Notes: generated from the letters alone by a model not told the origin. Counted from the first letter of the stretch, positions 34,409 through 47,630 are shown. The stretch is 64,000 nt of DNA from Rhipidocladum racemiflorum (GCA_036346355.1 CM070577.1:76964509-77028508), one strand, 5' to 3'. Program-made: numbers and translations.

Positions 34409-36199
34409 GGGCTGTAGGTCCTTGGAATGTGAATTTTTAGTATCATGCTATAGGGTACAACTAAAATGTGATGTGGAATAACTTAGAAACATGGCTTAGG
34501 TCTTAACTAAAACTTTGTTATAGGATAGCAACATTAAAACTTGCAAAAGTGGTATAAGTAATTTAAAATTTGACACACATGGATGCACAATAGGAAAGGG
34601 TATGGGAATCGTTGCGTTATGCTTAAATGTTGTATTTGAGCCTTGATGTTGAATGCTACATTTGTTTATGTATATTGCTATGTTTATGAAAGAATTGAAT
34701 TGAATTGTTCATGTTATTATGTTAAAGTGGGGTTGTGGTGCCGAAGGGTTTCGGTCACCTCTCTTTATTCATTATAAGGGTGAAGTGTGACGGTGTGGCC
34801 GGTTAGCGCCATCACCGAAGAACTATTAACCCCTGTAGGAGAAGAGTGCTTACCCTTTCTGTCGTAGATCGGGTAGTTGACGGGAGTCAAATAGAAGAGT
34901 TTGGTGGTGGGTTCCTTCGTATGTTCTTCACCGTTCTGACGGTTGGTTTTGGTTGGTTTTCTTGGTTTTAGTTGATGGAAACTAAAAGAAAAATGTTTGG
35001 TATTGGTTTTTTCGCGGATCTTTCCGTATGCGATTTGAGGTTTTTGGTCTTCCTTGGTTGGAAACGAAGAAGAAGAGTTTAGAGTTGCGCCTTTTTAGTC
35101 GCCTTTGCTTTGACACCCGGTTTTGCTGGTTATTGTGGATTGTCTTAGAGAGGAAACATATGTGGTTGTTGTCCTCCCTATCTGAGAAAAGAGTTGAAGT
35201 TATCCTAGTGCCGACCTTAGGTTGGGTGGAGCGAAGTTTTGTAACTTTATCGGAAAAGGTTTGGTTGAACATTTTGTTTTCCCTAGTGCATCCTTCTTCC
35301 TTCTTGGAAGTATGGATCTTGAGATTTCTTGAAGAGTTTTGTGGGCAAATTTGGGAACTTGAGAGTGGAACTCTCCTGCATTTCTGTTAGAGTTTTGTTT
35401 TCTTCCTTGCACGGAAAAGGAGAAATTGTCTATCGGTGTTAGATTACGGTTCTTGAGTTATGGTTGTCCTTAAAAGTGGAGTTGCATCCTGTTTGTCAAA
35501 AGTGAAAATGGTTGTTTAGCATGTCATGTAGTATGTAACAATGTGGTTATTGGAAATGATTTGTTCTTAAGTTAATTGGTGAGCTGAATCAGTTAAAAGT
35601 AATATTTGTGCTTAGCTTTAGATTAAATGAACTTCTAGTATTGCAGATTACCCTATAATGAGAATGAATAAATATGTTAATGTACATGCTTAGAATCTGT
35701 TGCCTTGCTTTGAAAGTGCTTATGACCCTCGAATATGTTTAAAGTTTTAAACCCTAATGCATAGTTAAAACATTAAGATGATGTAGACTGCTGATATTGT
35801 TAAAGAAACTTTGCTGGTGGTCTAAAGATGTTCTAATCTAATGGATTAATAGAGAGATTTAATCGTGTTGACTAGTGACTTTAATTTGGAAGTTGATTAG
35901 AGTTGCTTTTTATATTGTCGCAAACCATTAGTATAATTGGAAGTATGCAGTTGTGTTCCTACGATGCTAGTATCGATGTCAATTGTGAAGACATAGGCTT
36001 TGCTGTTTATGTTATTGCTAAACATTGGGATGGTCTAACCTATTAAATTTGTTTTTATAGTCGGAGTATGTTGTGTAGTGACAATTTGTTATGGTATATG
36101 GATAGTGTAACTAAAAACAATGTAGTTGTTTTTATGATTATGCCTATTTATGGATATTGATGATTTAGTAGTGGTGGTAATTGTTTGGATTACTTTTTG
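34409..36199 (+). mobile_element. Non-coding internal region of element D
   Basis: About 1.8 kb with no gag or pol motif. The longest frames (for example 35028-35390) are not protein-like. The right end passes into an inverted LTR near 36200 instead of reaching a polypurine tract. Confidence 0.65.
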
Positions 36200-38268
36200 G
36201 AAGCCATTGTAAAATAGAGATTATTATAACATGTGGCGATGAAGCAACAACAATAGCATAGCAATATATGGCAATATATGAGACATCTAAAATAGCAATA
36301 AATAATGGCATGACAGCAATATAAGTCAAATTTCAAGCATCCAAAGTCTTCATGAGCCAAACGAACAATAAGACTCTCATAACGCAAAACTAAACTATAA
36401 ACCAATATGCATCACACTAAATTTATTACCAAGACTCCAAATGAATAACTGTGGGAACAAATGTGTGAAGCTACGTGTAGGAGTGTGACTAGTTCCCTTC
36501 CCCGCATGCCGGTCTCATGGTACCTAAAACAACAAGAAAGGACAAGCGTGAGTTCAACACTCAGCAAGTATATTGCAATGGTACAAAAGAACAATTACAT
36601 GGCCACAACACCTCACATCATGCCTATCATCTTATTCATGCTCACATATCATCATCATCATGTATGCAATGCGATGCGATGCACATGTCTCCTGGAAACT
36701 CATACCGGTATGGCTGAGTGCACACCCGTCGGTGTGCACCCTCTCTTCCCTTCCATCCCGAAGATGGAGGGTGCCTACTCCTCACTTCCATTCACCGCGG
36801 TGGATGGAATCACGATATAGAACTTACTCAATGGTGCCCCGGACTAGTCATAACTTTCTCACCGACCTTACCGGACTAGTTATGACTTTCTCACCGACCC
36901 GGCCATGTATCATGTCATGTATGCAAACATGCCAACATCATAAATAAGTTGTACATTAACACATGGCATCACAACATAATAAACCATATTCATCATATCA
37001 ATAGCAAACATTAAAGCATGGCATGTGAACACATCATATATTCAATTTCAACTCATCAAAACTAGCAACCTACAACCCACTACCCATTCCAATACACTTG
37101 CCTCAACCACGGGCGACGGATTGGCGAGAAGTAGAGGGCACTCCCGGGGTCACACCACCTGCACATAGGTACCACACACTCAAAATCATGCCCACAAAAC
37201 AGTAATCAATCACTCATCTACCCCGACTTCGCAAACTACTCGCAAAACCCAAAAACAGAGGTTTTGTCCCGTCGGGACAGCAGACTTCCAATGAGCATAA
37301 CTTGAGTTCTAAGACTCCGAATTGATTAAACGAGTACATCCTCGCGTAGCTTAGGAAATTTTTTAACTTTTTCTAAGTATATGGAAAAACTTATTCGGCC
37401 TCTAAAGTGGATTAATCTACAGAATACCGTGATCTGTTCCAATCTCATCACAGTTTTGAACACGTTCGGTAAAATGAGCATAACTTTTAAACGGCTGATC
37501 GTAATTAAGTATTCTTTACGTCCAATTAAAAGGTATTTAAATTACCTACAACTTATTCAACAGGCGGATGACCAAATTCCGAGTCTAAATTGGCAAAAAC
37601 TCAAACCCTAGGTCAACTGCACAATCTGCCCGAAACAGAGAACGTGGCAAACTCTAGATTTCATCTAATCTACCCAATCACAGCACCACCAATTGATCTA
37701 AAAACATGATATCAACCACTAGAACAGTACCTAGACCAACCCCAAGGTTTCCCCTAGCCATACCTTCGCCCGACGAACGAAGATCCGACGAATCTCCTCC
37801 CGGTTCGCGCGATCTCCTTCCTTGCTCCAAATCCACCGGATCTCCTCGTCGCGGAGCTTCAATGGACGGATCTGCGGGGTGGTGAGGTGGAGAACTCCCC
37901 TAGGGGCAGCAAGGGTGGTGGAGAGGAGAGGAGAGGGGTGGTGGTCAATGGGGAGGAGGGAGGACGGGGGTAGCGCACAAAGGGGAAGGGGCGGCTGGTT
38001 TGGGAGGAGAGGAGGAGGTGGGGGCGGCTAGGGCTGGCTTGGGGCGCACAAGAGGGCAGGGGGAGGCGCCCCAACCAGGAATCCCACTCCCACTTGGACT
38101 CAAACACCATCCCACCAAAGCCCACTACCCTTTCCCTTAGGCCCAACCTTCCCCCCATGAAAGGCCCAAACTCCCGGAATCGGCCCGAAAACGCGAATAA
38201 ACCTCATACCGTATGGTTTTAACCTCAATTTCACATTTTATAACATCACACCATCCCGTAGTGTCACA
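36200..38268 (-). mobile_element. LARD-family LTR E, minus strand, 3' end lost
   Basis: Ends CCGTAGTGTCACA at 38268, the LTR 5' end on the minus strand, and follows the full landmark order back to about 36200, where the last 130 bp or so of the LTR are missing. It carries the CTCCCGGGGTCACACCACC and TCCCGTCGGGAC landmarks. The left boundary is approximate. Confidence 0.75.
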
Positions 38269-38636
38269 GAACTAGGGCCGGCTAGAGGTGGGAAGGGAAG
38301 GGAGGGGATGGCGCCAAGGGGGGCGGCTAGGGGAAAGAGGGAGGGGAAGGGGTGGCGGCTAGGTTGTGAGGGGGGAGGGGGAGGCGCCTAGGGTTTAGTG
38401 GGTGAAGGGTGGGCGCATGGGGGAGCGTAGGTTTGCTGCCCTCCACCCCCACATGGGCTCGGAACCCCCACTTTTGGCCCTAAAAGGATCCCCCAAAGCC
38501 CAAATTGTTTCCCCCAAGGCCCAAACTCCCCCGGGAAGGGCCCAAACTCCCAGAAAGGGCCGAAAACACGATTCACAAGACATACCGAATTGCCGAAAAT
38601 CGAAAATGACTCGTACCGTCATGTCGTAGTGTCACA
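38269..38636 (-). mobile_element. LARD-family LTR of element X, 5' end
   Basis: Ends GTCGTAGTGTCACA at 38636 and is immediately followed by a polypurine tract on the minus strand, so it is the 5' end of a 3' LTR. It is probably the remainder of the LTR whose 3' end is at 26500, with about 1.6 kb of that LTR deleted. Confidence 0.65.
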
Positions 38637-38672
38637 TTCTCCCCCCCTTAAACAGGATTCGACCTCGAATCC
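38637..38672 (-). other. Polypurine tract and adjacent hairpin of element X
   Basis: On the minus strand AAGGGGGGGAGAA directly precedes the LTR. Upstream is an inverted repeat with 7-bp stems GGATTCG/CGAATCC (38655-38672). The same arrangement occurs in the chromoviruses at 46748-46765 and 59351-59368. Confidence 0.8.
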
Positions 38673-40294
38673 GAAGAACGCCAACTCGAAAACACCAAGT
38701 CCACAAGGGACCCAAACTTCAAAGCTAAAACCAAGCATCTGAAACTATAACACCCACGCAAAGTCTTCAAACAGAAACAACCAACAAACCAACTCTCCAA
38801 ATCCAACTGTTTGACAAAAGTGTCTTGACTTAGCTCAACTAAGCACAACTTGCCACGATTCCTCATTTACTTCAATTTCTATCAAAAATTTCCAAGGGAC
38901 AAAAATTCCCTAGCAATCTGGATTACAATGAATTTCCTGAACCCGATATCACATCCCATTATCTTCAGAATCGATTTGACACAACTCAGACTAGATTTTC
39001 CTTTATCACTAAAACACACTATACCTCTTACTCGATTATTCTTCTCAACAAAAGAGGGTATCAATATCTAAATTCTACAGAAGTCTAATCTCCTCTTTCT
39101 AATACTATTAAGATTCATAAAACTCAAAATGACACAATCAAACCGAGTTACATCTCTTTTAACAACCTCTCTACCACCAAATCACTAATGGTATCTGATT
39201 AATAACTGGGGTTCTAAACGTGACCCCCCTGAGAACCAATAAAACGCTGGTTCTCAACTCTTAAAATTGATTGCCTTTTAAATCAAACAGACCAAAACCG
39301 GGAAAAGTTATCAAAAGAAATAACTCACGAAGGCACAACTGCCTATCCGATTCGCAACCATGCTATAATTTCATTCCACACTCTCCCAAGCATATCTCAT
39401 ACCCATAGACAACTAGCTAAGACAATGTTCATGACAGAACACTTTACATCACAATTTCTATAATCTTTATTACCACCAACCGATACTCATAATACAAAAC
39501 TGAACCACGACATCAACAACCTCCATCATAATCCACCCTTATACCACTAATGTCCAGCACCTAGCCCAAGCTAGGACCGTAGAACCTTACCAAACCACAA
39601 TTGGTGCTTTTCCCAAGAGGGTGTCGCCCTCACAATCTTTTCACGCAACCAACCAAGCCTAAGAGTATACATCCTTAGCATACTCAACCATAAACCATGA
39701 ACCCCATTGATCCACATACAACAACTCGAACCCCAAAGCGCTAAAAAAATCACTTTGGAAAGAATTCGGCAACATCCAATGAGCACTCATTTATTTTCCT
39801 AAGCCAAATCGCAAAGGAAACACAAATCTCCTAAACCATAGCCAAAATACCAGAAATTATTCATTCTTTCTTTTCGTACTAGAAAGCAAGGGAAATCTCG
39901 ATTCATGACATGAATACACACTCTTCAAGAGCACTCCGGATTAGTCATATTTCCATATATGACTTTCTCACCGACCTGGCTCATCGACTCTTTTATGATT
40001 GAATATCTATAAATGATGACGTGGTTCCTTTTCACCATTCATTCATCATGTAACAACAATACCAAATAGTCATTCACCAAAAGACTTCTTCCTCGGTATC
40101 ACATGATTGAAACACAAATAACATCGACGATTGCGATAATCCATATCGACTATGACGACAACATAGTTAACAGTAAAACACCACATCGCATCACAACCCA
40201 ACATCAATTGAAAACTGAACTTGCAAAACATTGCATTTCAACCAAAATCAACATTTTGGAAGAGAACATCAAAATCTCAAGTCAAGCATATGCA
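38673..40294 (-). mobile_element. Non-coding internal region of element X, first part
   Basis: Follows the polypurine tract on the minus strand. No frame with retroelement motifs was found on either strand in 1.6 kb. It continues after solo LTR G at 42556. Confidence 0.65.
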
Positions 40295-42555
40295 TGTAAC
40301 ACCCTGGCATCTAGTATGCCCTGGATGTCACCAAACATAGACTAAACAACATATAAATACCACATCTAAAGGTAAATTACAGCAAAGGAGTACATGCAAA
40401 AACCAAACATTTCGGCAGCATCTCCTTTGTTTTTCCATGGTACGGAGCATCAACAATAATACCACAAGTTATATCATAATGGGAAGCATCTAAAGCAGCA
40501 ATAACAAGTGACATAGCAACTATTTAAGTCTAGCATAATGAATTTAACCACTCCATGATCTAAAACGAAGTAAATAATATGACCAAGCACACAAATAAGT
40601 CATACTCTAAGTTCTCAACGCATTAACTTATAATCACAGCTACGAATGGAAAAATTGTATATATCTTAAAGATTGAAACTTTGTGAAGATGTGCCACTAA
40701 GCCCCTTTCCCGCATGTCGGTTTCATGGTACCTAAAAACAACATAAAACACAAGCGTGAGTTCATCACTTAACAAATATATTGCAATGGATCACAAAGAA
40801 TAAATCAATGCCAACATCAATACATACCATACTTTAACATCATGATCAAATCATAATGTCATATACAACCTCATACCCATGACAAAGCACATTGTACAAA
40901 ATTCATTATCATCATCATGTATGCAATGCAATGCAATGCACATGTCTCCTGGAAGCACATACCGGTATTGCTGAGTGCACACCCATCGGCGTGCACCCTC
41001 TTCCCCCTTCCATCCCGTAGATGGAGGGTGCCTATTCCTCGCTTCCATTCACCACGGTGGATGGAATCACGAGGTAGGACTTACTCATTGGCTCTCCGGA
41101 TTAGTCATAACTTTCTCATCGACCTTGCCGGACTAGTTATGACTTTCTCACCGACCGGGCCAGATCACATGCCATGTATGCGATTATGCCATAAACATAA
41201 ACAACTTGTACCAAACTGAAATAAACATGGCATAGCATCATAATAATCCATTTTCATCATAACATGGGCAAGCACTAATCATGGCAAGATATCACAACAT
41301 GTAATCATGGCAAGATAGCACATCATGTAAGCAATTTGCACCTAGTCACAATTAGCAACATACAATACGCTACCCATTACAATACACTTGCCTTAACCTC
41401 TGGCGACGAATTGGCGAGAGGTTAAGGGCACTCCTGGGGTCACACCACCTGCACAAACATACCACACACTCAAAACGTGCCCCCAAAACAGTACGCAAAA
41501 GCCCGTCTACCCTGACTTCACAAACTACTTCCAAAACCGAAAAACAGAGAATCTGTCCCGCTCGGACAGCAGACTTCAAATTATCATAACTTGAGCTCTA
41601 TGTCTACAAATCGATTAAACGAGTACATCATCGCGAATATTAGGAAATTTCCTAACTTTTTCAAGTATTGGGAAAAGCTGATTCGGAATCTGAAATTGTC
41701 TAATCTACAAAACACTACGTTCTGTCCCAATTACATCACAGATTTGAATACGTTCGGTAAAATGACCATAACTTTCAAACGGCTGGGCGGAATTGGACGT
41801 TCTTTGTGTCAAATTAAAGGTATTGAAGTTACCTACGACTTTCTCAACAGGCGGCTGACCAAAATCCGAATCTAAAATCGCAAACACTCAAACCCTAGGT
41901 CGAGTGCACAATCTACCCGAAACAGAGAACATGGCAAACTCTAGATTTCATCAAATCTACCCAATCGCACCACCATCACTCGATATGAAAGCATCAAAAC
42001 ACCCTCTACGACAGCATCTAGACCAACCCTAGGGATTTCCCAAGACCATACCTTCACCGACGAACATGAACGATGAGTCTCCTCTCTTCCCGGTCCCCCC
42101 GACCGACCTCCTCGCGCTGGAACCGTCGGTTCTCCTCGTCGCGAGTCTTCCCGAGGGAGAGAATAGCTGGGTGGCAAGGAGAGGAGATCTCCTAGGCCAG
42201 CAAGGAGGGTGGAGAGGAGAGGGAGGAGGGGTGGCGCATGGGGGGAGGAGGAGGGGGCGCACGGTGGAGAGGATGGGGGTGGCGGCTAGGAGGTGGGATT
42301 GGGGAGGGAGAGGCGCAAGGGTAGGTTTTGGGGGGCGCATGGGGCAGGGTGTGCTGCCCCCCAACTCCCCCACATGGGACAAGAGCACCCACCTTCGATC
42401 CAACTAGGTCCCCTAAGGCCCAACGGACTCCCCCACGGCCCAAAACTCCCCCGAAAAGGCCCAAACACCAAGAAACGGCCCAAAAATAGGGTATAAAGTC
42501 GTACCGTAAATGCCGAAATCTATAATGTTTCAATCCATCATTCCGTAGTGTCACA
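40295..42555 (-). mobile_element. LARD-family solo LTR G, 2261 bp
   Basis: Plus-strand start TGTAACACCCTGG, end CCGTAGTGTCACA, with a perfect 5-bp duplication ATGCA at 40290-40294 and 42556-42560. It is a complete LTR with no internal part, inserted in the internal region of element X. Confidence 0.92.
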
Positions 42556-43280
42556 ATGCACCTAAAACCGCCACAAATTATCTCAAAGAGAAAGAGAAAC
42601 TCATTCCCAAAAGAGAACACTTCACTAACAAAATCACTGATGAAACATTAATGAAATCCACCTTTTGAAGCACACGCAAACACCCGACACATTTTCCAAA
42701 TAAATCCAACTCTAGTCAAATAGAGTTACAAATTAAGTGCTTAACTCAAGAATTTCCAACACAACCTACTATGACCATTTGCTTCCTTTAAATATTGATT
42801 CCAAAGATAATTCAGTGTGAACGCGAAAGGGCGCGATCCACTCAAAAACTTTTGGGTGCAAATCCATACTCATAGCATAAATTAAACAAATTGGCCAAAA
42901 CCAAAGATTGGCACCAATCACTACAAGTTTAGGGAAACTCTGAAACACAACATAAGGAATACCTTGACCAAAAGCATTCAACCAAACTAGCAAACAACCA
43001 AACCAGTCTAAAAAGGTTTTAAACACTGGCTCAGCATAGATACAACCATCTCTAGTGTTCCACTATGCTTTCCATTTAAGACTTCAATATTCACTATTTA
43101 CTCCTTGAGAAGCCCCATCATATTTCAACCAAAAATTACATAACAAATTCTTTCTCTAGTTACCTTTCCCAACACTTATAAATAAAGTTTATGATGCTTA
43201 TCGAAAAGACATCCAACCAAGACTACCTCAACATGAACCCCACGGACCAACATATCATAATACATCATGTTCTAAGTTTG
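42556..43280 (-). mobile_element. Non-coding internal region of element X, second part
   Basis: Continues the internal sequence after solo LTR G. No primer-binding site is reached. At about 43281 it passes into a chromovirus LTR with a short shared AAGGGGTGAG at the junction. Confidence 0.6.
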
Positions 43281-46200
43281 AAGGGGTGAGTACATAAAGC
43301 ACTCAGCAAGTAATGCACAGAATGCAAGTCTAATAACTATATGCATGGCTTATTCCAAAAGACAGGCTGAATGGTTATTTTGCAGAAAAGCAACATTTTG
43401 CCTCTATCAAAAAATCTTAATAGATTCAAAAGCAGAAATACCATATTATATAATAAGTTATCAATCTCTTTTCAAACCATTTGGCACAAAGCCATAAATC
43501 ACTTTAGCAATTATCTTTGGCATACAGCCACCCATTTCCACATTTTGTTTTGGAAAATCTATCCCTTGACTGTAATCCCCGAGCTTTGTCGATCGTGGAC
43601 TCGGCTATTCGAATAGTTTTGACACACTCTGCAGAGGTTGTACACTTTACCCACATGATCTGATCGCACACCACAAAGGCGATTGACCGTAACGAAGTTT
43701 TGAAACTTCCATCTACACCTATGACCCTCGCCAGGTATTGCCTTCACTATCACTTCCCCACAAAGGATCAAGTGTAGGACCGACAATCACCGTTGGATAG
43801 GGTACCAAGCCGTAGCACAGTGCACGCCCCGCATGATTACCCGACTAAATCACACCCTGAGGTATCAAAGGTAAGACTTCAGAATCCTACTAAACTAAGA
43901 CCGTCCCACCTCAGCCATGTGGTTGTACGAAATACTCAGTTCAAAGGCTTGCAAGGTTAAGTCCTTAACTGTCCAGGGCAAGACATTCATCACTCATCCC
44001 TGACCCAAACAACTCACAACACTCATCCCACGGACACGAAGGCCGTTTATTAATTATCAGTACCACGAAGGCCCACCTGGCATAAAGCATCTTACCACTT
44101 GCCCCGGGCTAAATCAATCCCACCCTTGTTCATCTACTGTGCAACGCATGCCAACAGTATTTTCAGTTACCGTGTAGAACCACGAAGGTACCTACACTTC
44201 ACGTCAATCCGTGACAAGCTCACACTTAGCATTCCAAAATCAGTTCATTTGTCATTAGTCAAGATTATTTTGCTGTTTTGGAAATATCATCAGCGCAAGC
44301 ATTTCTAAGCAACTAGTCACGGTCTAGCCTCCCGTGTTGGCACATACATAGCATCCAACATATTAAATTTCCCAAACTTAGGGTGACAAAGGTGATACAT
44401 GGCATACAATTCATAATACAAGGTTGGAATTAACAATTATGGCATTTAACTAGTTTTCCCAAAATTAAATTAATTATTTAGTCACATAATCATGCATACT
44501 TTGAATCAAAATACTATTTAAAATGCTAGGGGCAAAATGGTCAAAGCATGACTTGCCTTCAAACAGTTGATGATCTTGATCTAAGGCTTGAGCTTGGTCT
44601 TCAACGTCCGCACTCTCGCACAGTTCAACGTCTACGTGTAGCAGAAAAACATCCAAAAACAACGAATAAACACACATTCAGGAAATGGCGCAAATCAAAC
44701 TAATGCGTAATTTTGCGAAAACTTCCAGACAATTACTTTGGCATTTTCTAAGATTTATAAAATTTATTTCGACATTTTCGGACGTATAGTTTAAGAGATA
44801 CAAAATTCGTAAGTTTGGACATTCCGCAAATAATTTAATAGTATAAATTTATTTATAAAATTCCATAAAAATTACTGTAGAAAGGTATTAATTTGTACTA
44901 ATTAACAAAATTTGTCGCACGTAGTTTGGACTTAAAACGAATTTGCAGCGAAAAAGACAAATTTCGCAATTGTTAGAAAAGTGCATGTACAAACTAAATT
45001 TGTAGTTTTCTAGCATGCTACTGTTCATGGCGAGAGCACTTCACGCAGCTCACTGATCGGCGAGAGAAATTTCATGCATGTACTGGTTCGGCGAATACAC
45101 GCAGATAATATATATATATATATATATATATGTGAAAATATATATACATCTACCGTCCACAGTACACGCATATAGAAAAACCATATAAGCCTAACACCTG
45201 TATACATGCATCAATACATGCGGACAAGATTAATTGATTGATATAGATAGAGCGCGCATAAAAGAAAATAAGGAGAACTCCCGGACGGCGCGCGGCAGCG
45301 CGCAATCGTGGGCGTGGGAAGAAGGCGGCGTGGCCGGAAGGTGCGCTCGCGATGTAGACGGTGGCGGCGACGACGTAGACGACGACGGCGTACCCGGCGG
45401 CGACGACATAGACAACGGCGATGGCAGCGGCGGCGAGACGGTGGCGGCGGCGAGACCGCGGCGACATAGAGGACGACGGTGATGGCGGTGATGCAACAGT
45501 GGCAGCAGTGCGGATCATCGGCGCGAAAAAGTCAAGACCGGAGAAGTGCGCAGCGGCGGCGACAGCGACGGCAATGAGACGAAAGGCGATCGGTGGCGTA
45601 ACCGGCGGTGACGCAGCGGCGGCGGCTTCAACGGCGGCGGAGACAGGACCGAGCACTAGTTTGACTTCTTGCATGGGAAGGGTGCTCCTACATGCGGTGT
45701 TCTAGCTTTGCTACTACGTCATTGGTGTGGGTCTTTTCTCCGGAATGAGGATAGAGAAAGAAATGAGTGGAGAGATTGACGTGAAGTGCTAAATGAGAAA
45801 TCGGCTGGGAAGTGAGATGCTCCATGCGTGAAGGAGAAATGAAGAGACTAGTAATGGACTAATGGAGATGGTACTGGACTAATGAAGGAAGAGCCAATTG
45901 GAGCCGTAACTTCCTCCACTTGCCATGCGTCCAAACGGATATGCAGAGGGCTGCATGCCTGATTAGAGAAATTTGGAAGATCGAGAGAATCGGCTACCAT
46001 GGTTCACACTTGAGGCAAGGAAGCAATTTGGGCTAGTAAAGGAAGAGAAAACGGCTGGAGAAAATTATATTACATGCATGCATGTCTAAAGGGCTTGAAT
46101 GAATGGGTTTGGAAAAAAAAATGTACATATTTTTCTTCCAACGTACTACAATATATATAGGTATGTATACGCACTTTAGAACGGATGGAAGGAATGAATG

Positions 46201-46729
46201 GAAAAAAAAATGTATTCCAAGCGGTGCATGTGTATAGGCTTATACAACTGGATTTGAAAATCGTACACACACATACATGTATATATATACACGCATACAC
46301 ATTCTCAAAACGAGTTTAGAATAAAATAGCAAAAGGCTCTACACATTTTGGAAAAATCCTCTAAAATACTAGGAACTATTTGGAGCGTAACGAAGTTGGT
46401 TTCACGATTTTTCGACGTATAGATTTTTCGTAGAAATTCTTTTCGTGACTCAGACACCTGTACCGATTTTTATAAAATCAACGACTTACGTCATATAACA
46501 TATTTTTTGAAAATATTTGAAGCAAACACTCTCGTCTGCCAATTACCTTAATTATAAACGAATTTTTAGATTTTATGCTTATACAAAAATATCTGATCTT
46601 TATTTTATATGATTAGTTCAATAAACGTGAATCGGACTTACTCGCGAGGCTTCCAAGTATATTCCGAAAAATTACAAATAAACCCAGAAACACACTGAAT
46701 ATATTAAAAGAAAATTTTGGGACGTTACA
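43281..46729 (-). mobile_element. Chromovirus (Tekay-type) 3' LTR, minus strand, truncated
   Basis: Ends GGGACGTTACA at 46729, where the plus strand passes into the complement of a polypurine tract. It aligns closely by eye with 48017-51480, including the GTAGACGACG-rich and (TA)n parts. The distal end (about 370 bp, starting TGTCGGG in the partner LTR) is missing at the junction with element X. A (TA)n run at 45107-45131 is longer than in the partner LTR. Confidence 0.85.
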
Positions 46730-46765
46730 AACCTCCCCCCTTAACAGAATCTCGTCCCCGAGATT
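46730..46765 (-). other. Polypurine tract and hairpin, minus-strand chromovirus
   Basis: On the minus strand CTGTTAAGGGGGGAGGTT precedes the LTR start TGTAACGTCCC. Upstream, the stems AATCTCG (46748-46754) and CGAGATT (46759-46765) enclose a 4-base loop. Confidence 0.85.
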
Positions 46766-46770
46766 CGAGG

Positions 46771-47037
46771 CTAACTATAGAATAGGTTCGGAAACACGTT
46801 CAAATCTTCTTCGCGTTTCCATGTCGTTTCGCTTTCTGAATGGTTACTCCATTGGACTCGGCAGAAGTGAATTGGTTTGGTTCTTGTTTCACAATCCAAG
46901 TTCTGATTAGTTACTGCCGGTATGGTAGATAACTGCTTGCTTGTCTCTGCGTTATCAGCGGTAGCGGCAACTGTATTGACTTGAACTGCTTCAAGAACAT
47001 CGGTGGGATCTGTCCTTTCCATCTGTTGACACACCAA
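46771..47037 (-). pseudogene. Chromodomain-like C-terminus of the polyprotein, remnant
   Basis: The minus-strand frame contains RTKPIHFCRVQWSNHSES, TTWKREEDLN and FPNLF, clearly homologous to the end of the plus-strand chromovirus (FCRVQWSNHAESEATW at about 59250-59300). The upstream part (VLEAVQVNTVAATADNAETS) is not typical polyprotein. All of gag, protease, RT, RNase H and most of integrase is absent. In intact chromoviruses this tail steers integration to chromatin. Confidence 0.75.
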
Positions 47038-47630
47038 GGTTCAGTTGAGAGGGAAGAGCAGAGGTAAGGTTCAAGAATCCTCGTGCAGGGAAGTAGGTTT
47101 AACCCAAAAACATAAATACCTAATATTAATAACTTGGTATGGTTGCTTACAAAAGCCTAAAAGCTATGCAACGCATACTGCACACCCAGCAAACAATGAA
47201 GAACCAAATTAACCTAAGCACACAATAATTTATCGGCTAAAAGGGTAACTCCTGTCTTAATAGAAGCGACTCTCACACATGAGTCTCAACTGGCAACTAA
47301 AGTACTGGTTCTTCAAGCTCTGGGAAGACTTAATCGATCTACTTCACTTCGAGCTTGAGGATCCCTCGCTTCATGATCTTCAGGGTTGACTGCGGCATCC
47401 AGTACTCCCTCCTTAAGTGTGAAACATCGTTAACTATTCGGAACGACTCAGGTAAGATTTCCATTTAAAACGAAGGGAAGGATAGAAATTTCAGCAAAGG
47501 GGAAAGAATAGGAGAATAAGAAAGTCAAGAACTTATTATTCCTTCAAGTTAAATTTTCTCTTTAGAAAATAATTTTGGAAGCTCCTAAAGACGGCCAATC
47601 TATCTAGGGTCAAGACCTACAGTCAGTATA
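47038..47630 (-). mobile_element. Remaining internal region of the minus-strand chromovirus
   Basis: The part near 47125-47200 matches, in reverse, the spacer between ORF0 and gag of the plus-strand element at about 54820-54890 (AACTTGGTATGGTTGCTTAC). The leader follows up to the primer-binding site. A large deletion has therefore removed everything from gag to integrase, and ORF0 is not recognisable either. Confidence 0.65.

Noticed and set aside
35028..35390. 120-codon plus-strand frame in the LARD interior
   Set aside because: Hydrophobic, Leu/Phe-rich without motif; the opposite strand is open as well, and no similar frame exists in element X.
45150..45705. Open frames on both strands rich in Ala/Ser/Val/Gly
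   Set aside because: Same effect in the GGCGGCGAC-rich part of the chromovirus LTR; the matching place in the other LTR (49955-50285) does not keep the frame.
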